Shown here: piece by piece, positions 6,658 through 14,335 of the stretch
Numbering within the stretch: position 1 is the first letter of the stretch
Layout of the letters: every line of letters begins with the position of its first letter
Assembly: GCA_020692565.1 (NCBI GenBank)
Contig: JAIMKJ010000017.1
Location: 39,212 to 75,631 of the forward strand
Length of the DNA stretch: 36,420 nucleotides
DNA from: Thermomonas sp.
GTDB lineage: Bacteria > Pseudomonadota > Gammaproteobacteria > Xanthomonadales > Xanthomonadaceae
Direction of reading: 5' to 3'
The notes under the pieces: model-generated
What the model was told of the DNA's origin: nothing
Seen by the model: the letters and a program-made list of their open reading frames with translations, nothing else
The model's database searches: none
Made by a program: the position numbers and the translations under genes

Positions 6658-8712
6658 ATGCACCTGCTCCCGGAATTCGGCCAGATCGCCCTGATCCTGG
6701 CGCTGTTGATCTCCCTGCTGCTGTCCACACTGCCGCTGATCGGCGCGCAGCGCGGACTGGCGCCGTGGATGGCGGTGGCGCGCCCGGCGGCCTGGGCGCA
6801 GTTGGCGCTGGTCGGCATCGCATTCGCGATCCTGACCCGGGCGTTCGTGACGCAGGATTTCTCGGTCGCCTACGTCGCCACCAACTCCAATTCGCTGCTG
6901 CCGATGATGTACCGCTATTCGGCGGTGTGGGGCGCGCACGAAGGCTCGCTGCTGCTGTGGGCGCTCATTCTCGCGGCGTGGACCGCAGCGGTGGCGGCGT
7001 TGTCGAAATCGCTGCCGCTGCCGGTGGTCGCGCGGGTGCTCGGGGTGATGGGCATCGTCAGCCTCGGCTTCCTGGCATTCCTGATCTTCACCAGCAATCC
7101 GTTCGAGCGCATCCTCCCGGCCGCCGCCGAAGGTCGCGACCTCAACCCGTTGCTGCAGGATTTCGGCCTGATCGTGCATCCGCCGATGCTCTACATGGGC
7201 TATGTCGGTTTCGCGGTGCCGTTCGCGTTCGCGATCGCCGCACTGCTCGATCGCAACGCCTCGCGCCCCGAAGAAGTGGCGCGCTGGCTGCGCTGGACAC
7301 GGCCTTGGACCAATGTCGCCTGGGGCTTCCTGACCATCGGCATCGCGCTGGGCAGTTGGTGGGCGTACTACGAACTGGGCTGGGGCGGCTGGTGGTTCTG
7401 GGATCCGGTCGAAAACGCCAGCTTCATGCCGTGGCTGGCGGGCACCGCGCTGCTGCACTCGCAGGCGATCACCGAAAAACGCGGCAGCTTCCGCAGTTGG
7501 ACGCTGCTGCTGGCGATCGCGGTGTTCTCGCTGTCGCTGCTCGGCACCTTCCTGGTGCGCTCCGGCGTGCTCACCAGCGTGCATGCGTTCGCGTCCGACC
7601 CCGGCCGCGGGCTGTTCATCCTGATCTTCCTCGGTCTGGTCGTCGGCGCATCGTTGCTGCTGTACGCGATGCGCGCGGCGGACGTGGACGGCGGCAAGCC
7701 CTTCACCGGCGCATCGCGCGAAGCGCTGCTGCTGCTCAACAACGTGTTCCTCACCGCCGCCTGCGCGATGGTGCTGATCGGCACGCTGTATCCGCTGCTG
7801 GCCGATGCGCTGGAACTCGGCAAGATCTCGGTCGGTCCGCCGTATTTCTCGCTGCTGTTCATCGTGCTGATGACGCCGATCGTGCTGCTGCTGCCGCTCG
7901 GTCCGCTGATCCGCTGGCAGCGCGACGAATACGCCCGCCCGCTGCGCATGCTGCTGCCGTGGGCGTTGCTGGCGCTGGTGGCCGGCGGCATCGCCTACGT
8001 CCAGGCGCCGAACGGCCCGTGGAAGACCGCGACCGGCGTCGCCGGTGCGGTCTGGATCGCGTTCGGGACCGCGCGCTTCGTCTGGCAGCGCCTACGCACC
8101 CATCGCAGTGCGCTGACCGCCGAGATGTGCGGCATGGTGCTGGCGCACGGCGGCCTCGCGGTGTTCCTGATCGGCGCATTGTTGGTGGAAGCGCAGTTGC
8201 AGCAGCGCGAGATCGCGATGACGCCGGGACAGACGCTGACCCTCGGCCGCGACAGTTTCCGCTTCGACGGCGTGCAGCGTCTTGCGGGGCCGAACTACAC
8301 CGCCAGTCGCGGCACCGTGCAAGTCTTCCGCGACGACCGTCGCGTGACCACCCTGCATCCCGAGAAGCGCGAGTACGCCAGCGGCGGCCAGGTGATGACC
8401 GAAGCCGCCATCCGTCCGGGCGTGACCCGCGACGTATTCGTGGCGCTGGGCGAACCGCTGGGCAACGATGCCTGGGCGGTGCGCGTGCACATCAAACCCT
8501 TCATCCGCTGGGTATGGATCGGCGCGGCGCTGATGGCGCTGGGCGGCTTCGTGACGGCGCTGGATCGGCGGTTCCGGAAAAAAGACGGCGAACCCGATCA
8601 TGAAACAGTGCTGGGTACGCTCGCCCGACCGTCATCGCCCTCAGCGCGCCCCGGCACCGACGGTGTGCACGCGGATGCCGGCGCACCGGTCACGTCCGGA
8701 GGTTCCGACTGA
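6658..8712 (+). CDS. ccmF: Heme lyase CcmF
   Basis: This 684-aa multi-pass inner-membrane protein is the catalytic part of the cytochrome c synthase. The tryptophan-rich motif is GWGGWWFWDPVENASFMPWL (about residues 240-259). Conserved histidines occur in IVHPPMLYMGY (His173), ALLHSQAI (about 267) and TSVHAFASDPGRG. It joins heme from holo-CcmE to the CxxCH cysteines of apocytochromes reduced by CcmG/CcmH. The length is slightly above the usual 640-660 aa because of a C-terminal tail after FRKKDGEPDHE that is Pro/Ser/Gly-rich. The stop shares one base with the ccmG start (TGATG at 8710-8714). Confidence 0.95.
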   Translation: MHLLPEFGQIALILALLISLLLSTLPLIGAQRGLAPWMAVARPAAWAQLALVGIAFAILTRAFVTQDFSVAYVATNSNSLLPMMYRYSAVWGAHEGSLLLWALILAAWTAAVAALSKSLPLPVVARVLGVMGIVSLGFLAFLIFTSNPFERILPAAAEGRDLNPLLQDFGLIVHPPMLYMGYVGFAVPFAFAIAALLDRNASRPEEVARWLRWTRPWTNVAWGFLTIGIALGSWWAYYELGWGGWWFWDPVENASFMPWLAGTALLHSQAITEKRGSFRSWTLLLAIAVFSLSLLGTFLVRSGVLTSVHAFASDPGRGLFILIFLGLVVGASLLLYAMRAADVDGGKPFTGASREALLLLNNVFLTAACAMVLIGTLYPLLADALELGKISVGPPYFSLLFIVLMTPIVLLLPLGPLIRWQRDEYARPLRMLLPWALLALVAGGIAYVQAPNGPWKTATGVAGAVWIAFGTARFVWQRLRTHRSALTAEMCGMVLAHGGLAVFLIGALLVEAQLQQREIAMTPGQTLTLGRDSFRFDGVQRLAGPNYTASRGTVQVFRDDRRVTTLHPEKREYASGGQVMTEAAIRPGVTRDVFVALGEPLGNDAWAVRVHIKPFIRWVWIGAALMALGGFVTALDRRFRKKDGEPDHETVLGTLARPSSPSARPGTDGVHADAGAPVTSGGSD

Positions 8713-9260
8713 TGTCCGCCAAACGCTGGCTTCCCTTCGCCGCCTTCCTGCTGATCGCCGCACTGCTCGCCACCGGCGTGTGGCTGAGCCGTCGCGACAA
8801 CCGCGAGGCATTGCCCTCGCCGCTGATCGGGAAACCCGCGCCCGAGTTCGCGCTGCCGGTGCTGCACGAGCCGCAGCGCACCGTGACCTCGAAAGACCTG
8901 CGCGGCCAGCCGTACCTGCTGAACGTCTGGGGCAGTTGGTGCCCGGAATGCCAGGTCGAGCATCCGGTGATCAGCCGTTTCGCCGCGACCAAGCGCGTGC
9001 GCGTGATCGGCTACAACTGGAAGGACGAACCCGCCGACGCGCTGGCGTGGCTGGAACGCTTCAACAATCCCTACTGGCTTGTGCTGGCGGACATCGAAGG
9101 CGGCACCGCGATCGATTTCGGCATCTACGGCGCGCCGGAAACGTTTCTTGTCGACGCCGAAGGCATCGTGCGCTGGAAGCATGTGGGCGCGATGACCGAC
9201 GCCATCGTCCGCGATGAGCTGCTGCCGGTGCTGGAAGCGGCGGAGGGGATGAAGCAGTGA
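8712..9260 (+). CDS. ccmG: Thiol:disulfide interchange protein CcmG/DsbE
   Basis: This 182-aa membrane-tethered periplasmic thioredoxin-like protein has an N-terminal anchor WLPFAAFLLIAALLATGVWL. It then has GKPAPEFALPVL and the active site WGSWCPECQVEHP (Cys77, Cys80). GIYGAPETFLVDAEGIVRWKHVG carries the cis-Pro loop (GAPETF), the CcmG hallmark. It keeps apocytochrome c or CcmH thiols reduced for heme attachment. The start shares its A with the ccmF stop. The stop overlaps the ccmH GTG start as GTGA at 9257-9260. Confidence 0.94.
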   Translation: MSAKRWLPFAAFLLIAALLATGVWLSRRDNREALPSPLIGKPAPEFALPVLHEPQRTVTSKDLRGQPYLLNVWGSWCPECQVEHPVISRFAATKRVRVIGYNWKDEPADALAWLERFNNPYWLVLADIEGGTAIDFGIYGAPETFLVDAEGIVRWKHVGAMTDAIVRDELLPVLEAAEGMKQ

Positions 9261-9934
9261 TTCGCTTCTGGAAGCGCAAGAACAAATCCCCCCTGCCCCC
9301 CTTTTTCAAAGGGGGGAACAGCACCGCTTTTTTCAACGGAAGGAACGGCACTGCCTTTTTCGAAAGCAGGAACGGCATGACCTTTGCCAACGGGCGGGAC
9401 AACGACGGGTTTCTCGACACAGGAAACAGGAAAGTCGCCATCCTGCACCGAGGTCTGTCCCGCTTGTCTTCCCCCTTTGAAAAAGGGGGGTCGAGGGGGA
9501 TTTGCCTTGCGCTTTTCCTGCTGCTGAGCCTGCTCGCAGCTCCCGCCTTCGCGCAGAAGGCCACAGACCCCGCGCCGCTGCAATTCCGCGACACCGCCGA
9601 GGAAACGCGCTTCCACCATCTGGTCTCCGAACTGCGCTGCGTGATGTGCCAGAACCAGTCGCTGGCCGATTCCAACGCCCAGATCGCGGTGGATCTGCGC
9701 CGCGAAGTACTGGATCTGATGCGCGAAGGCCGCAGCGATCCGGAAGTACGCGATTTCCTGGTCGCGCGCTACGGCGAATTCGTGCTCTACCGCCCGCGCG
9801 TCAGCGGCACCACCTGGCTGTTGTGGTTCGGGCCGATCCTGTTCGCATTGGGCGGCGCTGTCGTGGTCTGGCGCCTGCTGCGCCGCGACCGAAACGCGCC
9901 GCCGCCGGGCGACGACGACACCCAGGAGTGGTGA
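9257..9934 (+). CDS. ccmH: Cytochrome c maturation protein CcmH with a repeat-derived N-terminal insertion
   Basis: The C-terminal about 150 residues are a normal CcmH. It has LRCVMCQNQSLADSNAQIA with the thiol pair Cys128/Cys131, the DFLVARYGEFVLYRP segment, and a C-terminal anchor TTWLLWFGPILFALGGAVVVW. It reduces or presents apocytochrome c to CcmF. The protein is 225 aa against about 150 in the family. The extra length is an in-frame repeat element at 9284-9503, inserted between the basic signal-peptide start (MIRFWKRKN) and the hydrophobic core ICLALFLLLSLLAAPAFAQ. The start chosen is the GTG at 9257 because of the GTGA overlap with ccmG. An internal ATG at 9377 lies within the repeat. 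If the long n-region blocks export, the ccm pathway would be impaired. Frame preservation suggests it is tolerated. Confidence 0.9.
   Translation: MIRFWKRKNKSPLPPFFKGGNSTAFFNGRNGTAFFESRNGMTFANGRDNDGFLDTGNRKVAILHRGLSRLSSPFEKGGSRGICLALFLLLSLLAAPAFAQKATDPAPLQFRDTAEETRFHHLVSELRCVMCQNQSLADSNAQIAVDLRREVLDLMREGRSDPEVRDFLVARYGEFVLYRPRVSGTTWLLWFGPILFALGGAVVVWRLLRRDRNAPPPGDDDTQEW
9284..9503. repeat. 220-bp palindrome-ended repeat element inserted in ccmH
   Basis: The ends are imperfect inverted repeats of about 35 bp: AAATCCCCCCTGCCCCCCTT at the left, and its near reverse complement at 9470-9503 at the right. Each end is itself a C-run/G-run hairpin. Between them lie four imperfect 27-bp tandem units at 9315-9341, 9342-9368, 9369-9395 and 9396-9422. 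Because 27 is a multiple of three, the units encode degenerate 9-residue repeats such as NGTAFFESR. The insertion keeps the ccmH frame open. Confidence 0.85.
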
Positions 9935-9954
9935 TGTACGGAGACCCCTCATGA
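9934..9954 (+). other. Six-codon mini-ORF bridging ccmH and ccmI
   Basis: ATG TAC GGA GAC CCC TCA TGA. Its ATG shares the A of the ccmH stop (TGATG at 9932-9936) and its stop overlaps the ccmI start (ATGA at 9951-9954). It has the same geometry as the ccmC-ccmD mini-ORF. A relay for translational coupling is an inference. Confidence 0.45.
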
Positions 9955-10970
9955 CGACTTCGTCGATTTTCGCGCTGATCGCCGCCGCAGCGACGCTGAT
10001 CGCGTTCGCGGTGGTGCTGCGTCCGCTGTGGCGCGCGAAACCGCGTTCGGCCGCAATCATGATCGCCGGGCTGACGCTCTCTTCGGCCGGCCTGTATCCG
10101 TTGATCGGCACCCCGATCGCGCTGGATGCATCGATGGTGAAGCGCCCCGACACCATCGAGGAAGCCTTGGCGCAGTTGGAGCGCAGCCGCGACCGCTTTC
10201 CCGACCACGAAGGCTGGGTGATGCTCGCCACCGCCTACGCCCGGGTCGGCAAGCCCGAGCAGGCGCGCGAGGCCTGGGAAGAAGTGCTGAAGCGCGCGCC
10301 GGACGACGCCAATTTCCTCGCCGCAGCCGCCGAAGCGCGGGCGCAGGTGCATCCGCAGCGCCGCTTCGACGCGAAGGCGGTCGAATACCTGCAGCACGCG
10401 CTGAAGAACACGCCGGACCACCAGCGCGCGCGCTTTTTCCTCGGCATCGCGCTGCGCCAGCAGGACAAACCGGCGGAAGCCGCCGCCGTCTGGGAACCGC
10501 TGCTCGCGACGGTCGACGCCGCCAACGCCGACACCCTGCGCGCCGAGATCGACGCTGCGCGCGTGGATGCCGGCCTGCAGGCGCTGCCATCGCCCAGCGC
10601 CGGCACGGCGAACGCACCGGCAGAGCGTGGACTCGTCGTTGAAGTCGCGCTCGATCCCGCCTTCGCCGCTCGCGTGCGCCTGCGCGGCGACGCCACCGTG
10701 TTCGTGATCGCGCGCGCGCCCGGCGGCCCGCCGATGCCGGTCGCGGTGGAAAAGCACACCCTCGCCGATCTGCCGCTGCGCGTGATCCTCGACGACGCCG
10801 ATGGCCCGATGCCCACCGCCAGGCTGTCCGCGCTGAAAGACGTGGAAGTGATCGCCCGCATCTCCGAAAGCGGCAACGCCATGCGCCAGGAAGGCGACCT
10901 CGAATCGAAGCCAGTGCGGGTGACCTTGCCGGCGGACACGCCGGTGAAGCTGGTGCTCGGCGCGGAATGA
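9951..10970 (+). CDS. ccmI: Cytochrome c maturation TPR protein CcmI
   Basis: This 339-aa protein has an N-terminal membrane part (FALIAAAATLIAFAVVLRPLW, then a second helix IMIAGLTLSSAGLYPLIG). A periplasmic TPR domain follows: FPDHEGWVMLATAYARVGKP, AREAWEEVLKRAPDDANFL and ARFFLGIALRQQDKPAEAA. The C-terminal beta-rich domain (RVRLRGDATVFVIARAPGGP) is shared by CcmI/CcmH C-terminal regions. CcmI chaperones apocytochrome c to the CcmFH ligase. The start overlaps the stop of a six-codon mini-ORF after ccmH. The stop overlaps the next gene as ATGA at 10967-10970. Confidence 0.92.
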   Translation: MTTSSIFALIAAAATLIAFAVVLRPLWRAKPRSAAIMIAGLTLSSAGLYPLIGTPIALDASMVKRPDTIEEALAQLERSRDRFPDHEGWVMLATAYARVGKPEQAREAWEEVLKRAPDDANFLAAAAEARAQVHPQRRFDAKAVEYLQHALKNTPDHQRARFFLGIALRQQDKPAEAAAVWEPLLATVDAANADTLRAEIDAARVDAGLQALPSPSAGTANAPAERGLVVEVALDPAFAARVRLRGDATVFVIARAPGGPPMPVAVEKHTLADLPLRVILDDADGPMPTARLSALKDVEVIARISESGNAMRQEGDLESKPVRVTLPADTPVKLVLGAE

Positions 10971-11929
10971 CGGTAGCGGAGCACCCCGGCCGGCTCGGGC
11001 GCCTCGTCGCCCGCGCACGCTGGTGGCTGTTGCCCTGTGGCCTTGGCCTCGCGCTGCCGCTGCTCAATCGCCTGCTACCGCCATCGGCGAACGCATTCGC
11101 ATGGCTGATCGATCTCGCCGCACACTGGCAACTGCTCTACTCACCGCTGTGGCTCGCGCTGTGCCTGCTCTGCGCGATCCGGTCGCGGCGCTGGCTGCTG
11201 CTCACGCCGTTCGCGCTGCTGCCGCTGTGGAGCGCAAGCGCGCGCCTGCCAAGCAGCGACGGTGGCGCAACGGCGCTGGTGGTGGTCGCGGCGAACGTGC
11301 ATGCCGGCAATCGCGATCCGAGTCCGCTGATCGCATGGCTGCGCGCGCAGCCGGCCGATGTGGTGGCGATCTCCGAACTGTCGGCGCCCTATGCCGAAGC
11401 GCTGTCGCATGCGCTGGGCGACGATTACCGCTACCGCGAACTGCATCCGCGGCAGTCTCCTTTCGGGATCGGCATCGTGTCGCGGCTGCCGCTGCGCAAT
11501 GCCGCGCGCATCGACGATACGGGCGGCGTGCAGACGCTGCTGGTGGACGTGGACGTCAATGGCCGGCCGGCGCGCATCGCCGCCGCGCATCCGATGCCAC
11601 CGCTCGCGCCCGAATGGCACGGCAAGCGCGACGGCTTGCTGGCATCCATCCCCATGCAAGCCGGCCCGCTGCCATCGATCGTCGCCGGTGACCTCAACGC
11701 CACGCCGTGGTCGACCGCGCTGATCGGCGCGGAACGTCAAGGATTGTTGCGCACCGCCGGCTTCGCGCCCACCTGGCCGGGTTCGGGGCGGGGCGCGCTC
11801 GGCATCCCCATCGACCATGTCCTTGCCAGCCGCCACTGGCGGCGAGGCCTGACCTCGCGCGGGCCGGACATCGGTTCCGACCACCTCCCGATCCGTGTCG
11901 CATTGCACTGGGCCGACGGCCGGCAATGA
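10967..11929 (+). CDS. Membrane-anchored endonuclease/exonuclease/phosphatase (EEP) family protein
   Basis: The 320-aa product has an N-terminal membrane region of two to three helices (WWLLPCGLGLALPLLNRLL, LLYSPLWLALCLLCAI, LLLTPFALLPLWSAS). An EEP fold follows: VVVAANVHAGNRDP, VVAISELSAPY with the metal-binding Glu, VAGDLNATPWST, IPIDHVLASRHW and GSDHLPIRVAL with the catalytic Asp-His. The domain is probably periplasmic. Family members cleave phosphodiester bonds in nucleic acids, phosphoinositides or sphingolipids, so the substrate cannot be given. The start overlaps ccmI by 4 bp, so it is co-translated with the ccm operon. A functional link to cytochrome c maturation is not established. 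Confidence 0.85.
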   Translation: MTVAEHPGRLGRLVARARWWLLPCGLGLALPLLNRLLPPSANAFAWLIDLAAHWQLLYSPLWLALCLLCAIRSRRWLLLTPFALLPLWSASARLPSSDGGATALVVVAANVHAGNRDPSPLIAWLRAQPADVVAISELSAPYAEALSHALGDDYRYRELHPRQSPFGIGIVSRLPLRNAARIDDTGGVQTLLVDVDVNGRPARIAAAHPMPPLAPEWHGKRDGLLASIPMQAGPLPSIVAGDLNATPWSTALIGAERQGLLRTAGFAPTWPGSGRGALGIPIDHVLASRHWRRGLTSRGPDIGSDHLPIRVALHWADGRQ

Positions 11930-11999
11930 CCGCGCAAGCCGACGGACTCGGAAAACTGCGGTCCATCGCGTACCCTCCCGTCCTGTCGCTCAGGATCGT

Positions 12000-12005
12000 T
12001 AGACT
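12000..12005 (+). promoter_or_regulatory. Possible -10 for a leaderless metX transcript
   Basis: TAGACT is followed six bases later by the metX ATG at 12012. There is no Shine-Dalgarno sequence. A start site at the usual 6-7 nt downstream would be the A of the ATG. A small inverted repeat TCCTG/CAGGA (11981-11995) sits just upstream. I see no convincing -35. Confidence 0.35.
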
Positions 12006-12011
12006 TCACGG

Positions 12012-13127
12012 ATGACCGAATTCATACCTCCCGGCAGTCGTTTTGCCGACTTGCCCTCGCCCTTCCCGATGAAACGCGGCGGCGCCCTGCACGGCGCGCG
12101 CATGGCCTACGAAACCTGGGGCACGCTCAGTCCCGCGGCCGACAACGTCGTGCTGATCCTCACCGGGCTCTCACCCGACGCGCACGCCGCCAGCCACGCC
12201 GACAACCCCGAGCCGGGCTGGTGGGAGGCGATGCTGGGACCGGGCAAGGCCATCGACAGCGACCGCTGGTTCGTGATCTGCGTGAATTCGCTGGGCAGTT
12301 GCAAGGGCTCGACCGGCCCGGCGTCGATCGAAGCCGCCACCGGCGCGCCCTACCGCCTGCGCTTCCCCGAGCTGTCGGTGGAAGACTGCGCCGATGCCGC
12401 GATGTGCGTGGTACGCAGCCTCGGCATCGAACGCCTGGCCTGCGTCATCGGCAATTCCATGGGCGGGATGGTCGCACTGGCGCTGTTGCAACGGTTCCCC
12501 GGCGCGGCCCACAGCCACATCAACATCTCCGGCGCCGCGCGCGCGCTGCCGTTCTCGATCGCGATCCGCTCGCTGCAGCGCGAAGCGATCCGCCTCGATG
12601 CGAACTGGAATACCGGCGACTACGGCGACGACACCTATCCCGAATCCGGCATGCGCATGGCGCGCAAACTCGGCGTCATCACCTACCGCTCGGCGCTGGA
12701 GTGGGACGGACGCTTCGGCCGCGTACGCCTGGATTCCGACCGGCGCATGGGCGACGACCCGTTCGGTCTGGAATTCGAGGTCGAAAGCTATCTCGAAGGT
12801 CACGCACGCCGCTTCGTCCGCCGTTTCGATCCCAACTGCTACCTCTATCTCAGCCGTTCGATGGACTGGTTCGACCTCGGCGAATCCTGCCACGGCACCT
12901 GCGAAGAAGGCCTGTCGAAACTGCGCGTGAATCGCGCCCTCGCCATCGGCGTACATACCGACATCCTGTTCCCGATCCAGCAGCAGCAGGAAATCGCCGA
13001 CGGCCTGCTCGCCGGCGGCGCCGATGCGCGCTGCCTGGCGCTGCCGTCGCCGCAGGGCCACGATGCCTTCCTGGTGGACATCCCCCGCTTCGATCCGGCG
13101 GTGCGCGGTTTTCTCGATTCGCTATAG
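12012..13127 (+). CDS. metX: MetX-family O-acyltransferase (probably serine/homoserine O-succinyltransferase)
   Basis: This 371-aa alpha/beta hydrolase-fold acyltransferase has nucleophile Ser149 in GNSMGGM, Asp317 in GVHTDILFP and His350 in PQGHDAFLVD. The NSLGSCKGSTGPASI segment and LTGLSPDAHAASHADNPEPG are close to the Xanthomonad subgroup. That subgroup has been reassigned from homoserine O-acetyltransferase to serine O-succinyltransferase acting in cysteine synthesis. The subgroup is assigned from memory of these motifs, so homoserine as substrate remains possible. The enzyme is cytosolic. It stands alone here: no metB/cysK-type partner is adjacent. A possible -10 lies six bases before the ATG. 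Confidence 0.88.
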   Translation: MTEFIPPGSRFADLPSPFPMKRGGALHGARMAYETWGTLSPAADNVVLILTGLSPDAHAASHADNPEPGWWEAMLGPGKAIDSDRWFVICVNSLGSCKGSTGPASIEAATGAPYRLRFPELSVEDCADAAMCVVRSLGIERLACVIGNSMGGMVALALLQRFPGAAHSHINISGAARALPFSIAIRSLQREAIRLDANWNTGDYGDDTYPESGMRMARKLGVITYRSALEWDGRFGRVRLDSDRRMGDDPFGLEFEVESYLEGHARRFVRRFDPNCYLYLSRSMDWFDLGESCHGTCEEGLSKLRVNRALAIGVHTDILFPIQQQQEIADGLLAGGADARCLALPSPQGHDAFLVDIPRFDPAVRGFLDSL

Positions 13128-13222
13128 GGCATGCCCCGGCACGCCATCGCATCACGTCAGCGCTTCACAACGTCCATCGAAACGGTTTCGATCATTTCCG
13201 CATTCGGTTGAACCGTTGCAAT

Positions 13223-13244
13223 GGCGGGCCGGGACCCGCCCTAC
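13223..13244 (-). repeat. GTAG-headed REP hairpin, second family
   Basis: On the minus strand this reads GTAGGGCGGGTCCCGGCCCG followed by CC. It is a GTAG head followed by a strong GGCGGG/CCCGCC hairpin. It lies between the convergent metX and ABC-permease genes and may act as a boundary hairpin for both transcripts. No T-run follows. Confidence 0.65.
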
Positions 13245-13252
13245 GATGTGCC

Positions 13253-14335
13253 TCAATCCAAGCGCTTGCGGAAGCGCGAGATCGCCAGCGTCATCATCAC
13301 CGCCGTGAACGCGATCAGCGCCAGGACGTCCGGCCACAGTGCGTACAGATCCGCGCCGCGCAGCATCACCCCGCGGATCAGACGCACGAAATGGGTCAGC
13401 GGCAACACCTCGGCGATCCACTGCGCCGCCACCGGCATGCCGTCGAACGGGAACATGAAACCGGACAGCAGGATCGACGGCAGGAACAGGAAGAACGCCA
13501 TCTGCATCGCCTGGAACTGGGTCTGCGCTTTGGTCGACACCAGCAGCCCGAGGGCCAGATTGGCGACGATCAGCAGCATCGCCGCGACGTAGACATCCAG
13601 CAGGCTGCCGCGCACCGGTACGCTGAACACGGTCATGCCCAGCGCCAGCACCACCGTGGTCTGCACCAGACCCACGCCGATGTAGGGCAACACCTTGCCG
13701 ATCATCAACTCGGCGCTGGACACCGGCGTGGTGATCAGCAGTTCGAGATTGCCGCGCTCGCGCTCGCGCACGATCGCCATCGCGGTGAACATCACCATCG
13801 TCATGGTCAGGATCACCCCGATCAGGCTGGGCACGATGTTCACCGCCGCGCGCCGTTCCGGGTTGTAGAGCGGCAGCACGCTGATCGATGCCGCACGCAG
13901 CCCGCTGCCGCCGTCCAGCGGCATCGCCGCGAGCTGGCGCGCGGTGGCCTGCACCGAGGTATCGCTGCCGTCGACGATCACCTGCACCGCTTCGCGACCG
14001 TCGAGTTTGCGGCGCTCGAAATCCGGCGGGATCACGATGCCGATCTTGATTTTCCCGCGATTGAGCAGCGCCTGCAGATCCTGCGGCGTACGCGCGGGCG
14101 CGACCTGGCGCACGACGCCGGTCGCCAGCATGTCCTGCGCCAGTGCGCGCGAACCGGCGGTATCGGCCATGTCCGCGATCGCGGTGGGCAGGTTGCGCAC
14201 GTCGGGATTGATCGCGAAGCCGAACAGCATCAGTTGCAGGGTCGGAATGCCGACCATCATCCCCAGGGTCATGCGGTCGCGGCGCATCTGCCGCAACTCC
14301 TTCAACATCACCGCGAAAATCTGCGCGAGTTTCAT
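13253..14335 (-). CDS. ABC-2 type transporter permease (YbhR/YhhJ-like)
   Basis: This 360-aa inner-membrane protein starts MKLAQIFAVMLKELRQMRRDRMTLGMM. It has one N-terminal helix, a large periplasmic domain (IADMADTAGSRALAQDML through DGSDTSVQATARQL), and five C-terminal helices including the ABC-2 motif ERERGNLELLITTPVSSAELMIGK. It forms the membrane channel of an export system with the ATPase just upstream, with which it overlaps by 4 bp (ATGA at 14332-14335 on the minus strand). The related E. coli YbhGFSR system has two permeases; only one is present here, so a homodimer is likely. The substrate is unknown: drugs, lipids or cell-envelope compounds are all possible. Confidence 0.88.
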   Translation of the reverse strand: MKLAQIFAVMLKELRQMRRDRMTLGMMVGIPTLQLMLFGFAINPDVRNLPTAIADMADTAGSRALAQDMLATGVVRQVAPARTPQDLQALLNRGKIKIGIVIPPDFERRKLDGREAVQVIVDGSDTSVQATARQLAAMPLDGGSGLRAASISVLPLYNPERRAAVNIVPSLIGVILTMTMVMFTAMAIVRERERGNLELLITTPVSSAELMIGKVLPYIGVGLVQTTVVLALGMTVFSVPVRGSLLDVYVAAMLLIVANLALGLLVSTKAQTQFQAMQMAFFLFLPSILLSGFMFPFDGMPVAAQWIAEVLPLTHFVRLIRGVMLRGADLYALWPDVLALIAFTAVMMTLAISRFRKRLD

